Shown piece by piece: positions 12,272-22,701 of a stretch of DNA of 64,000 nt (its first letter is position 1; each line of letters starts with the position of its first letter). Source of the DNA: Capronia americana (taxonomy: Eukaryota; Ascomycota; Eurotiomycetes; Chaetothyriales; Herpotrichiellaceae); NCBI GenBank assembly GCA_016110215.1, contig JADWQD010000015.1, positions 372,001 through 436,000 on the forward strand, read 5' to 3'. A model generated the notes under the pieces. That model was not told the DNA's origin and did no database searches. It saw only the letters and a list, made by a program, of their open reading frames with translations. The position numbers and the translations under genes are program-made.

Positions 12272-13727
12272 ATGTCGAGGAACACCAGTTTCCCTCCCTC
12301 AAGCGAACCACACCGGAACCATGACTCACTCGTTTTGCAACCAAACCATACTACTGGAGCTCTGTCCTTCCTGCATCCCACACATGCGCTGTTCCATCAC
12401 CGAGACCTCCACACGACTGAGAAATCGCTGTCTGTCGACGAGAGCAATGCTCCCGAGGCCGACTTGAGCGCGGACGCACTGGCATCTTCGAATGAGCAAC
12501 TAGCACGTGATGTCCACTTCGCGTGGAGGTCGAGAGACAACCGCAAGGGGCGTCATCTCCTGCTATACAAGCCGGCAGTCCACGCGGATTCTATCTCGCC
12601 GCTATACATCATTCCGAAGAGGACCGCCAGTATCACCGAGACCTTGAAGGGGATCAAGTGCATGTTGACCTGCTTCCGGTATTGGGACATCTCATACCTT
12701 GTCGCGATCACTTTCTTCGTTGCCTCAGCCACCTGGATCCTGGACTCGTTCTTCCTATGGCTTCCCCTTGAGGCTCCCGAGAGCGAATTCTCAGGAGAGA
12801 TCCTTGTTGGCGGTGGAGTGTCCGCGTTCGTGGGCGCGACGCTGTTCCAGCTCGGCTCGATCCTCCTGATGATCGAAGCCTTCAATGCCGAAAGGGTCGG
12901 TTGCTTTGGATGGCAGATCGAGAAACTTGTCTCCAAAAAGGACGGGCGGGACTTGGTCCGCATATCTCCCAACCTCCAGCACTGCGTCCACCACCACAAC
13001 GATGAATCGGGAATTGGAAAAGGGCGCGGCGATGGCCAAGAATGGCAGTGGTTTCCTAGTTGGAATACAATCGCTTCTCATTGCATGAGAGATATCGGCT
13101 TCCTTGCCAGCTTCGCCATGTTCTGCGGGACCAGCATCTTCTGGATCAGCGGCTTTGTTGGTCTCCCGGGAGTCATCAACCACCTGAGCCAGGGCGTCCT
13201 GAACGGTGTGTACTGGGTTCCGCAGATCGTAGGTTCATTGGGTTTCACAATCAGTGGGTATGTGTCTGTCAGTGCTTCCTTGTGACGCGCCTCTTCCCGT
13301 GCTCTCATCTGCTAGAAGCTTTGATCTTGAAATGACAGAACTCTAACGCGGCCGACGCATAGTTTCTTGTACATGATCGAGACGCAGAAGAACTGGTACA
13401 CCCCATCTCCACACGTCCTTGGATGGCACGTCGGGCTCTGGAACGGTATAGGTGGAATCGGTTTCGTAGTGAGTCACGACCAGCCAGCTGCCCAGAGTCA
13501 TCCATCACCTCGCTCACTCACCTGCCTGACCGCCTGCCCGTCTGAACCTTGTAAGGATTCTCACTGATGTAGACCAGTTATGCGGCTCCCTTGGCCCGGC
13601 ATTCGGCAATACTGGCGCCCAGTACCAGTCCGCGCTGGCCAATTTCTGGGGCGGCTGGGCCTTCCTGGTCGGCAGTATCTTGCAGTGGTACGAGAGTCTG
13701 GACAAGAACCCTGTGGAGGAGCAGTAA
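12272..13727 (+). CDS. Fungal multi-pass integral membrane protein
   Basis: Three exons (12272-13257, 13363-13468, 13578-13727; introns 105 and 109 bp with CTAAC or CACTGAT branch sites) give 413 aa. After a polar N-terminal third there are hydrophobic segments around 'ISYLVAITFFVASATW', 'FVGATLFQLGSILLMIEAFN', 'FLASFAMFCGTSIFW', 'VYWVPQIVGSLGFTISG' and the last exon's 'FWGGWAFLVGSILQW'. The G-G-x-x-F-x-x-G-S-x-L-x-x-x-E pattern occurs twice and resembles the small bacterial YrhK membrane domain, so the protein may be an internal duplication of that fold. Very similar proteins are widespread in Pezizomycotina but uncharacterised. The ATG at 12272 is the first in frame. Transport or signalling role cannot be inferred. 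Confidence 0.82.
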
Positions 13728-16700
13728 TGCTATCCTACATACGAGTACTGTATACTGTATACTGTATATCGAAATCAAAATGTCTCTAACTCTAAGTCGC
13801 CTCACGAACCCCGAGTACTATACGTCCAGTACTTCACGGTCATCGGTCATCGGTCATCGTTCATCGTTAATTGCCTGAAAAGTAGGGTCGTCGTGTGCTC
13901 CGGAGCGCAGGTGTGATCCCACACGCTGGTGTAGTGTAACCGAAGCTTTCTTAGCCCATGCGGACGAAAAGTTTGTTACTGTACCGAGTACTTCTTATAC
14001 AGTACGGAGTATAAGTAAGCTTCCTAGTAGTAGTACAGTATGTAATGTAGGGGGTAAGCAACATTCTGGATCTTCTTACTCCACGCATCATGCTCTCTCA
14101 CACAGGATATTGGTCTAGGTAGGTAAGCATTCTTACCCACTCCAAGCACCGACCATGCCACTCGGATGGCTCACACAGTACCCATTACGAGTAGTACTCG
14201 TACATCCCTTGGCAGGTCTGCCCGACCTCATCCACCCGGTGCAGTTTACTTACTCGTACCCAAGTTGAGCAGACGGTGGATAGGATAGGATAGTCCCGTC
14301 CACCTGTACAGTAATAATCACTAATGTGGGTCTCCAGACTACTCGTACAGTACGCCTGCGAGGCACTTATCCACTTTCAACTTCCATTTCCCATTCGACG
14401 ACCAATCATTAGAACTGGTACCCGAGCTCAGCTCTACAACTCCGGCTTAGCGCAGATCTAATTGGGGAAGTGATGACCTTCCCATTGAGCGCAAGATCTC
14501 CTTGTTTCTGTAGGATAGCAGCACCGAATTGAAAACGCAGCAGCAAGCTACGAGTACTGGCCACCCCACCAACCTTCCTATTGAGTGATACTGCAACCAA
14601 CTTCGCAACGGTGCTTGTTTAGGATCCTCCGTTACGATGCATGAGTATGAGTAGGTATGTACTCGTGTTACCGAAGCTGCAGAATGCCTCCGCTGCGTTG
14701 CGTTGCGTGGCACGCGAGATTGGTAAGCTGGGCCGAAACTGGCCGATTCAACAAGGAATTAGACGGGCACGACGGGATCCTCATCGATGAGACAAAGACG
14801 AGATCGAGAAGCGTTCGGCTGGTCGTGCGGGTGGGCACTGCACAATTTCTCGTTGCGATAACCACTTACACAGTAAGCAAAGACCTTAAAGAGAAGGTGC
14901 ACCGCTCCTTCCTAATAACTACTTAAGCAAAGACAGGTAAAGTGCGCTGCGCCGCTCTCTTTCGTTGTGCCCGTTACTTTCCTTACGGAGGAGAAGCGTG
15001 ATGTCGTGAATACCACGTACGTGGTACTGTGTTTGCCGGCATGTCATTCAAAAAGGAAGCCGAACAGAGGCAAGTCGGTACTAATCTTGGCTATAACCAA
15101 GCCGACGACTACGTACCCGTGGTTCTTTTGACTTGGTGATTTTGATGCCGCCTGATGCTGCCAGTGGGCGAGGTGACGTCATGGATGAAACGGCGCAAAT
15201 GGCTCGGTGAATGGTGAGTGAAGGGACATTGGTTTCCCAAATTCGAGGTCTCTGGCGAGAACACTGATCAGGCTGATGCCTATCCCTCGGGGATCTCACA
15301 TGATTGTCTCAACAAGCACTCAGGTCAAGTCCCTCGGCATTGCTGCCCAGTCGGCTAAATGTGCTTGAGTTTCTGGTGATGTCCGCCCCTCGGCTTGGAG
15401 GGGTCGCCAAGGCTGAGGCTCTGGCAGTCTAATCAGTTCTGGTGTCGAGGTGACGACTACAGTCCTGCAAGTGTCAGGCAGAATACGGGGGCTGAAAGAT
15501 GTTAGCTGGACGCGTCTAGTCTCCGAGTTTTCCGCGGGCAAAATCTCATTGACATCCTCTCCAGGGTTCAAGAGTCAAGCACACCGACAAAGCATGCTGG
15601 AAGAGCCTCAAATGCCCACATTTCCACCCAACTGGAGATACAGAGCAACAAACTGGCGGTCTCCAATACTTTGAAGAACACGTGTCGGCTGGCTTGAGCC
15701 CTACAGTTAAGCGGAAAGCGGCTCAGCGGATGGCTCGGAGTCTTGGCAGGCGCCCGAATTCCCCCCAGCTTTGCGCCAAGAATTGACCAAGACATCGTGT
15801 TCATGGCTTGGCCACCCTCTCGTTCGTCGGATTCACCACATACGAACGTACCAACAATGCAGAACCCCCTCTGCATGAGCCGATAACTACCTCGGTGCGG
15901 AGCCGTGCTGCTGTTTGTCTGTCCGTCACCAGCTGAAAGAACATGTCTGCCTGAGGTTCGTATTGCACTCTGCACTTTGGACCACATCCTCCGCCCACCA
16001 TCCGCCTGACACGAAACAGCTAGACTCGTCGACCGGCACTCGGTCTGGCAACTACGTTGACCCTATCGATCTAGGGCTGCGCTGGCAAGCAAGGTGTCCC
16101 GCCAAAGCCGACCCCCTTTACCGGATGTTCAACATATGGACTGCTGGTGTTTCTGCCTGACAGTCAACGGTTCCTCCTTGCTCGCGTTGGGCTGCCTCGA
16201 ACTCACTGGCGGGAGCAGAACTCAACCCTCCTTCGACTGCACAACAGAGCAGGCGAATTGAGCCCTCCCAGCTCCATATGCAATGGTTATGGCCCCGATC
16301 GATTCACCCTGCAAGCCACGAGCGGGGTTTGGAATTGCTTGCAGCTAAAACGAGGCTCGAGTCTGCCTTGCTCTTGGTGCTGCACGTCCCAAATCACTCG
16401 CACGAAGCTGATGCCGAATTCGTTCTGGCGAACAGGACTGGCACGCTCTGAAAATCTTGCCTCTGTCGCAACACACTCGCTCGGGGGCTGAATTCCCGTA
16501 TTCTTCGTCGGGTTATGTTACTTGTGTAACGTGCGTCGAGAGCGATGTCCTTCCGCTGCCTTATGCAGCTATCGCCAGAACCTCACCATCCGGTTCACTT
16601 AGCTCGCCTCAGACAAAAATGAACATATAAGGCTCTCGACGCCCTCTCCCAATACTTCTTGTCTTCCACTCCCAACAGACCCAGAGACAACCTTGACGCC

Positions 16701-16831
16701 CTCGAACCTTCCCAGAAATCTTCAAACGAGTCTATAGCTCTAGCTAGGCACCTCTGTTTTTCTCCAGCACCCAAGTACTTTGCCCATTTTCCCAACACCT
16801 CCTTCCCTAGACTGACGTGATCACCTGCAGA
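13728..16831. other. 3.1-kb gene-free stretch
   Basis: No frame here has a recognisable domain, signal peptide or splice structure. The left part (13738-14660) is dense in GTACT/AGTAC/TACTGTA words; the right part is ordinary sequence and probably includes the promoter and 5'UTR of the secreted protein at 16832. A 319-codon minus frame covering that secreted gene (16595-17554) is its shadow. Confidence 0.5.
13738..14660. repeat. GTAC/AGTACT-rich low-complexity region
   Basis: Words such as GTACTCGTAC, AGTACTGTATACTGTATACTG, CAGTACGGAGTATAAG and CTACTCGTACAGTAC recur every few tens of bases on both strands. Similar TACGGAGTA/AGTACT words are common between genes in several ascomycetes. Their function is unknown. 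Confidence 0.6.
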
Positions 16832-17335
16832 ATGAAGCTCTTGTCTACTTTCATCGTCACCGGTTCGTTGATCGTCGGTCTCACGTCCGCACTCCCACAG
16901 ACCTCTTCGGGCAGCAGCGGAGACGAGCTCCCTTGCCCAGCAGTCTACCCTTGCATCGACTGGGCCATCATTCTCGAGTATTGCTCCAACACGACCGACC
17001 CCGGTGTTGCGACCGGCGACAGTTTCACCGATACGGACCCTATCGAGTGCACCTGCGGTACCGAGGCCCTGGGCGATGAAGGCGGCCTCTATGCTTCGGC
17101 CGAGTGTGTCCTCTGCTACGACGAGTTGGGGGACGCCGAAGCTCAGTTGGCCGCCCAGTGGTATTACACGTGCTACACCTTCGAGGAGTCGACCGCAGCC
17201 GACGCGCTGGACTGCTGGAACTCGGGCGGCACAGACTGCCCGGCCGTGCCTGAGAAGAGAAAGATGATCAAGAGGGATTCGATGGCGAGCAGTATGATGA
17301 ACAGAATGTACAAGCCGAAGGTGCGGTTGTTCTAG
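16832..17335 (+). CDS. Small secreted ten-cysteine protein (effector-like)
   Basis: A single exon of 167 codons from the ATG at 16832. The signal peptide MKLLSTFIVTGSLIVGLTSA is followed by LPQ. The mature part carries ten cysteines in about 110 residues (for example 'CPAVYPC', 'CTCG', 'CVLC', 'CYTF', 'CWNSGGTDC'), an even number that fits five disulfides. The C-terminal 25 residues are Lys/Arg/Met-rich and hold dibasic KR sites ('EKRKMIKRD'), which Kex2 could cut. It is acidic in the core and lacks a GPI signal or membrane segment, so secretion is likely. I do not recognise the family. Role as an effector or wall protein is inference from size, secretion signal and Cys content. Confidence 0.8.
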   Translation: MKLLSTFIVTGSLIVGLTSALPQTSSGSSGDELPCPAVYPCIDWAIILEYCSNTTDPGVATGDSFTDTDPIECTCGTEALGDEGGLYASAECVLCYDELGDAEAQLAAQWYYTCYTFEESTAADALDCWNSGGTDCPAVPEKRKMIKRDSMASSMMNRMYKPKVRLF

Positions 17336-18204
17336 AGGTCTGACCATTTGCGGGCTGCCGCGGTGGTGACGACGTGTGCCACCACGTGCAGGTGCCAGAG
17401 AAGGAACGATGCCCAATGAGAGGAAGGGTACAAAATAGGTACAGACTGCAAGAAAGGACCATGAACAGGGGAACAGCGGGGCAGTTAGCCAGTCAATCGG
17501 GGCATATCGACGCCATGCGCTTGACACATCGAACCACACTCTCGTTATGTGCATATCTATAGTGCTGGATTAGTGCAAACGTATATTTTAATGGTAGTCT
17601 TTGTTATCGATTTGCGTCTTGTCGGAATCCAACAGCATGGACAATAATGAGTTTCTTGTATTGTGACGCGACTTGGCCTTGTAGGTCATCCGCTTCGAGG
17701 AGCCTTGGGATTTGTTCTCGTTGGTGTCCAACCCACCCAGCCTGAGCAGACGGAGTTTGCGTTAATTAGACGATGTGATAGTGGGCTTGGAGGAGGAGGG
17801 GATTTTGTGGTTTACATCCTGTATGCATCAACTACGCCAACCGTTGGCGCGGCATCGCTTGAATTTTGCTGATGAGCCGGATGAGCTTGGGCTTGGGATG
17901 AGCTGGACTGGAGGGGGTTGAGTAAGTACCCAGTAGTGCTCAACACTGCTATGAAGAATATGCAGGACCATGATGCTGAAAGGGCGATTAAGGAGGTCGT
18001 GGGAGGTTGAGAAGTCTAAACTATCCTAGCGTCGCTTTACTGCACCGTAGCCACTGCACTATGAGCACAAATGCGCAAACCAACAAACACGTGGACACGC
18101 GTCCCACTTTGACGCGTCTTTATCTTTGCCTTCCACCTCGCTCCAACTACCATCAATATTTCATGGACACTTGCAAACCCGACATGTGATGCCGAATCGA
18201 CGTT
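17336..18204. other. Intergenic
   Basis: 3' flank of the secreted protein gene and promoter of mph1. No gene recognised; short ORFs lack support. Confidence 0.55.
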
Positions 18205-21200
18205 ATGGATTTCCTAGATGATGAGGCGGAAGATAACTCGGATGTGCTTGTGCCGAGTTCACAACCCGAGGATGGCCCTCGTTCTCACAAACGCCGACGC
18301 CTTGATCCCGACTCGGGCAACTCATGCACACAAGAAGGTGACTACGATTTGCCATCACTTCGAGACGGCGAGGGAAAAGAGAACAAGAAATCGAAATACG
18401 ACGACCGCATCTACGTACCCGCGGGAAAGAGCCATCCCGACACCTTTGTCACCCAGTTAACGCAGCAATATTCCAGTCCCTCGCGGATCCGAGGTCCACG
18501 ATGGCAGAAACCACGGATATGCCCCCCGCCATCACCTCCTCCTCTAAAGGCTCTTTCTCCCACCCGCGTGTCAGCTCATCCCCTGCCTCAAGCTCCTCCG
18601 ACTGATGATGAGTTTGATGTCGATGAGGCTGATGAGCTCGAGTTTTTGGCAGCTCTTGATGATGTCGACGCCGATATTGAGTTTATGGCGCCCATTAACA
18701 TCACTTCACATGCAAACGGCGATATGGGCAGAGAATTTTATCGAGACCGGCGGACCCATGCTTTACCTCCTCGTCCTCAATTGCAGAAATCATCCTCTTT
18801 CCGACAGACGACTCTGCACGGAATTCACACCACTCAGCCAGAGCCAGCTCGCACGCAGTCCCAATCTAGAGCCCACAATTGGCCATTGGCAAACCGGAAT
18901 GAACCTCCAACCCACCATGAGATTGACCGAGATGCGATGCGGACCTGGGTCTACCCCACAAACCTGGGCAGAACCCGAGACTATCAATACAACATTGTGC
19001 ACAAGGGATTATTCCACAATGTCTTGGTCGCTCTGCCCACCGGCCTAGGAAAGACCTTTATAGCGGCAACGGTCATGCTGAACTGGTACCGTTGGACGAA
19101 GAGTGCACAGATAATCTTTGTTGCGCCGACGAAACCGTTGGTATCACAACAGATTGATGCATGCTTCAACATTGCCGGCATTCCCCGATCTCAGACAACC
19201 ATGCTGACAGGCGAGGTCGCCCCAGCCATCCGAGCCGAAGAATGGCAACAGAAACGCGTCTTTTTTATGACACCTCAAACTCTCATCAACGACCTCAAAC
19301 ACGGCTATTGTGATCCGAAGAAGGTTGTTCTTGTTGTGGTTGATGAAGCACACAAGGCGACCGGTAGTTATGCGTACGTGGAAGTCGTCAAGTTCCTAAG
19401 AAGATTTAATTCCAGTTTCCGAGTTCTGGCTCTTACAGCAACGCCTGGCAAGGACGTCGAGACAGTGCAGGAAGTCATTGATGGTCTAGGGATCGCTAGA
19501 GTCGAGATCAGGACCGAGGACTCGCTTGACATTCGTGATTTTGTCCACAGCCGGAACATCCAAACCGAGGTATTCGATAATTCGGAGGAGATAACGATGG
19601 CTCTGGAGCTGCTCTCGGCAACTCTTCAACCGCTCTTGAACAAGCTGCACTCCCAAGGGGCTGCCTGGGGGAAGGATCCTACAAGGATCACACTCTTCGG
19701 TTTGAAGATGTCCTGGGACAAGTGGCAGTCGTCCGAAGCAGGCCGCAGGGCCTCCCAGCCAGTCAAAGGCATGATCAAGGCAATCTCCACAGTGTTAATG
19801 AGCTTGGCTCATAACATTGAACTGCTGAAGTACCATGGAATTGGGCCGTTTTATCACAAAATGAAAATGTTTGTTCAAGAAGCCGGTAATGGCAAGACCG
19901 CCAAACAAATCACCAATGACGAGAATTTCAAGAAGATGATGAACCGACTGGCGTTATGGATTAACGATCCGGAATTTGAGGGCCATCCGAAACTGAGCTA
20001 CCTGAAGACAGTTGTGCTCAACCACTTCATGAACGCTGGCGAGGAGGTTGCCGGCCTGAACTCCGAGCCTACGAACACGAGAATCATGGTGTTCGCACAT
20101 TATCGCGACAGTGCTGAGGAGATCGTTAGAGTCCTCAACCGCCACGGTCCAATGATTCGGGCCCATGTGTTCGTTGGTCAGTCGGGTACGAAGGGTGGTT
20201 CGGAAGGCATGAACCAAAAAACTCAACTCGACATCATCAAAAAATTCAAGGCAGGAGAGTACAACACTATTGTAGCAACGTCAATCGGAGAAGAGGGTCT
20301 TGACATCGGAGAGGTCGACCTGATTGTATGTTATGATTGCTCTAAATCGCCTATCCGAATGCTCCAGCGCATGGGTCGTACCGGCCGCAAACGCGCCGGA
20401 AACATCGTGCTGCTCATGATGCGTGGCAAGGAAGAGCAAGACTTTGCACAATCGGAAGATAACTATCAGAAGATGCAGGCCAAGATCGCAAGTGGCAGGG
20501 AGTTCAATTTCCACGACGAACTGTCTCCGAGGATTGTGCCCAAAGACATTGCGCCAGAGGTCGACAAGAGAGTTGTTGAGATACCCATTGAGAATACTCA
20601 GTCGGGCTCCGTCGAGCCAACACGAAGAAGAGGGACGAAAGCCAAAAGGCCACCAAAGAAGTTCCACATGCCGGATGGGGTCGAAACGGGCTTTGCTTTT
20701 CTGGGAGATGGTAAGAAGAAATCAAAGGCGAAGCAAAGGGAGACAATAGCACCGAAGACTGAGAGAGACGACCAAGCGGCTGCATTGCCTCCGTTGAAAG
20801 ATCTACTCTTGTCGGAAACTGAAACGCAACAGCTCGAAGACCGCTATGTTCGATTAGCTGGGTCTGAGGATGAGTACATTCGATTTGTCCGATTTGATGC
20901 TTATCCAGAGCAGCAACGACGACTTGGAAGGACATGCTCTGTCAAGCACTCGAAGAAGACCAAAAACTTGGTTAGGGCGTACAAAGCAATGAACATCGCT
21001 AGCAGGGACTGGGATCGCCCTACAATGTGTGAAGAGGTTGAGGACAATGATCTATGTCTGGACTCGGAGATGGAGAAGACAATGTCATCCAAGCAATCTG
21101 CGAAGAAGACGAAAGCAAAGTCTCGCCTCTCGTCCGCCGCAACGGCTACTCTCGAATGGGCCGTAGCTGACTCAGATTGTGACACGTCTCTGTCGAAGTC

Positions 21201-21711
21201 CAAAGCGAAGCTCAACTCTTTCAGCTTCACCGGTGCGTCTAGTGGCAACCTGCGAAGTAGCTCTGTGGGACAATATGATGGCAATGACAGTTTCATCGAC
21301 GATGACGAGGACGAAGATGCCGGGCGTGCATTGGGTTCTGTGCCCCGGAGACAGTCGAAACCCCAGGGGGGTGAAAGGGGGCTCGAAGATGATCTTTCTT
21401 CTCTCGCCTCACTGCGGTCGCCAGTGTCGCCAAATTTCGCAACCAAGCAGGACGCCGGAGTGGCTAAACGCTTCTTCGTCTCCCAAGAGAGTATTGACTA
21501 CGATGCCATGGACGATGAGTTGCCTGATCTCGAGGATTTGGTCTCAGACAAGAAGGGAAGGAAGACTAAGCCTGACAAAGGTCAGAATGACTCTATGCTG
21601 GTTTCTCCAAATATGCCGACAGTGAGGAAGGAGACAGAGGATGCCGAGAAGTCGAATGCCAGAAGCAGGAAGAGGGCAAGGAGAATATTCGATAGCGATG
21701 ACGATGAATGA
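18205..21711 (+). CDS. mph1: ATP-dependent DNA helicase Mph1 (FANCM family)
   Basis: Intronless frame of 1168 aa, slightly longer than typical fungal Mph1. The N-terminus is acidic and Pro/Ser-rich; the helicase core starts near residue 250 with 'TWVYPTNLGRTRDYQYNI'. Walker A 'ALPTGLGKT' is near residue 280, motif II 'VVDEAHKATG' near 378, motif III 'ALTATPG' near 410 and motif VI 'QRMGRTGRKR' near 720, all intact. This is the SF2 helicase that unwinds D-loops and reverses forks, channelling recombination to non-crossovers and acting with the Fanconi-like MHF complex in the nucleus. The C-terminal 400 residues are charged, low in conservation, and end in a basic cluster that could be a nuclear localisation signal. 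The ATG at 18205 starts 'MDFLDDEAED', a usual Mph1 beginning. Confidence 0.97.
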   Translation: MDFLDDEAEDNSDVLVPSSQPEDGPRSHKRRRLDPDSGNSCTQEGDYDLPSLRDGEGKENKKSKYDDRIYVPAGKSHPDTFVTQLTQQYSSPSRIRGPRWQKPRICPPPSPPPLKALSPTRVSAHPLPQAPPTDDEFDVDEADELEFLAALDDVDADIEFMAPINITSHANGDMGREFYRDRRTHALPPRPQLQKSSSFRQTTLHGIHTTQPEPARTQSQSRAHNWPLANRNEPPTHHEIDRDAMRTWVYPTNLGRTRDYQYNIVHKGLFHNVLVALPTGLGKTFIAATVMLNWYRWTKSAQIIFVAPTKPLVSQQIDACFNIAGIPRSQTTMLTGEVAPAIRAEEWQQKRVFFMTPQTLINDLKHGYCDPKKVVLVVVDEAHKATGSYAYVEVVKFLRRFNSSFRVLALTATPGKDVETVQEVIDGLGIARVEIRTEDSLDIRDFVHSRNIQTEVFDNSEEITMALELLSATLQPLLNKLHSQGAAWGKDPTRITLFGLKMSWDKWQSSEAGRRASQPVKGMIKAISTVLMSLAHNIELLKYHGIGPFYHKMKMFVQEAGNGKTAKQITNDENFKKMMNRLALWINDPEFEGHPKLSYLKTVVLNHFMNAGEEVAGLNSEPTNTRIMVFAHYRDSAEEIVRVLNRHGPMIRAHVFVGQSGTKGGSEGMNQKTQLDIIKKFKAGEYNTIVATSIGEEGLDIGEVDLIVCYDCSKSPIRMLQRMGRTGRKRAGNIVLLMMRGKEEQDFAQSEDNYQKMQAKIASGREFNFHDELSPRIVPKDIAPEVDKRVVEIPIENTQSGSVEPTRRRGTKAKRPPKKFHMPDGVETGFAFLGDGKKKSKAKQRETIAPKTERDDQAAALPPLKDLLLSETETQQLEDRYVRLAGSEDEYIRFVRFDAYPEQQRRLGRTCSVKHSKKTKNLVRAYKAMNIASRDWDRPTMCEEVEDNDLCLDSEMEKTMSSKQSAKKTKAKSRLSSAATATLEWAVADSDCDTSLSKSKAKLNSFSFTGASSGNLRSSSVGQYDGNDSFIDDDEDEDAGRALGSVPRRQSKPQGGERGLEDDLSSLASLRSPVSPNFATKQDAGVAKRFFVSQESIDYDAMDDELPDLEDLVSDKKGRKTKPDKGQNDSMLVSPNMPTVRKETEDAEKSNARSRKRARRIFDSDDDE

Positions 21712-22425
21712 TATGGTAGGACTAGCGCATGTTCTCTTGGAATGATCGAATGCACACGCCTTACAACAGTATTGCGACCAGTTTTACGATAGGAGAATTC
21801 AGAAAGTGTAAGACTTGGATTTGGTCTACAGATGGGGCGTCCAGTCCGACGATTTTGACGGCTAATCAGCATATGGTGCGTTCGTGCTGGACATTGGTAA
21901 CAGTCGCAAGTCTGAGAGCGCAAAATCGTCAATATTGTGCCCGAGTTCCGAAACTCGACATGACGAAGAAAGAGGTGAAGGAGGACGTCGCAAAATATCT
22001 TCGTCTAGACGGGCAGACATTCCTCCCGGCGGGCATCTGGATCTCAATGTACGGTGGTTATTTTGCATACAGCGGTGCAAGACGAATTCGAGGCACCGCA
22101 CACTTCGAGGATGGCAGATGATCCTCCCACTACTGGCCCCCCCGGGGGTCATTGTTCAATTCGAGGCAACGAACAAGGCATCGGACGGATCACAGATCTT
22201 CAAATAGAACCAGCGCTGGGAAGAGCTCATTGCATGTGACATCAACACGTGGCTTTCCACCTTCTGGGTCTTCGCGGTCAAACATCCCAAACACCTTTTC
22301 CACGAGTTTTGGCGACATTCTCGTCACAGGCATGGGGGGCGGCAAGCTAAACTTACTCCCCTCGGTGACGCCGCTGGGCTCGTACGAGGTTGTGGTGCTC
22401 TTCGGCCTGACGTACCGGGCGATGA
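21712..22425. other. Intergenic
   Basis: Sequence between mph1 and the transporter relic. Several open frames of 80-130 codons exist but none resembles a protein I know. A minus frame at 22190-22429 is Pro-rich and reads like protein, but has no partner exon that I can define. Confidence 0.45.
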
Positions 22426-22701
22426 ACACGAAGCAAAGACTCTGGTGCTGCTTTGGCGATGCACGTTCCCTCCATCGTCGGCACTAGACTCGTGGCAAGC
22501 ACCAACGAGGACGGAGGCCTCGTCGGATACCAGGTCATCGGGGGGGTCTCCGACCTACAGGCCACCAACGTGGCGGGCTCGACTAAAAGAATCACCGTGA
22601 CCTGCATTGGCACCATCGCCTACACGGCGGTCGGCAATACCATCCCGCCGCAGACGTCCCAACGCACCGAGATCCTTTCCCGACAATGTCCCCTGACATA
22701 G
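22426..22701 (+). pseudogene. Relic of a Dal5-type MFS transporter
   Basis: A stop-bounded frame reads '..HVPSIVGTRLVAST..', '..LVGYQVIG..' and '..ATNVAGSTKRITVT..AVGNTIPPQT'. This follows the order of the C-terminal helices of fungal Dal5/allantoate-permease-type anion:cation symporters ('TNVAGSTKR', 'GNLIGPQTF'). The stretch between LVGY and TNVAGSTKR is shorter than in the family, and no N-terminal half or in-frame continuation is found. The family usually has about 500 aa, so this is an isolated fragment, not a working gene. Assignment rests on remembered family motifs. Confidence 0.5.

Noticed and set aside
16595..17554. 319-codon minus-strand ORF
   Set aside because: It is the antisense of the secreted ten-Cys gene, starts and ends without features and has no family resemblance.
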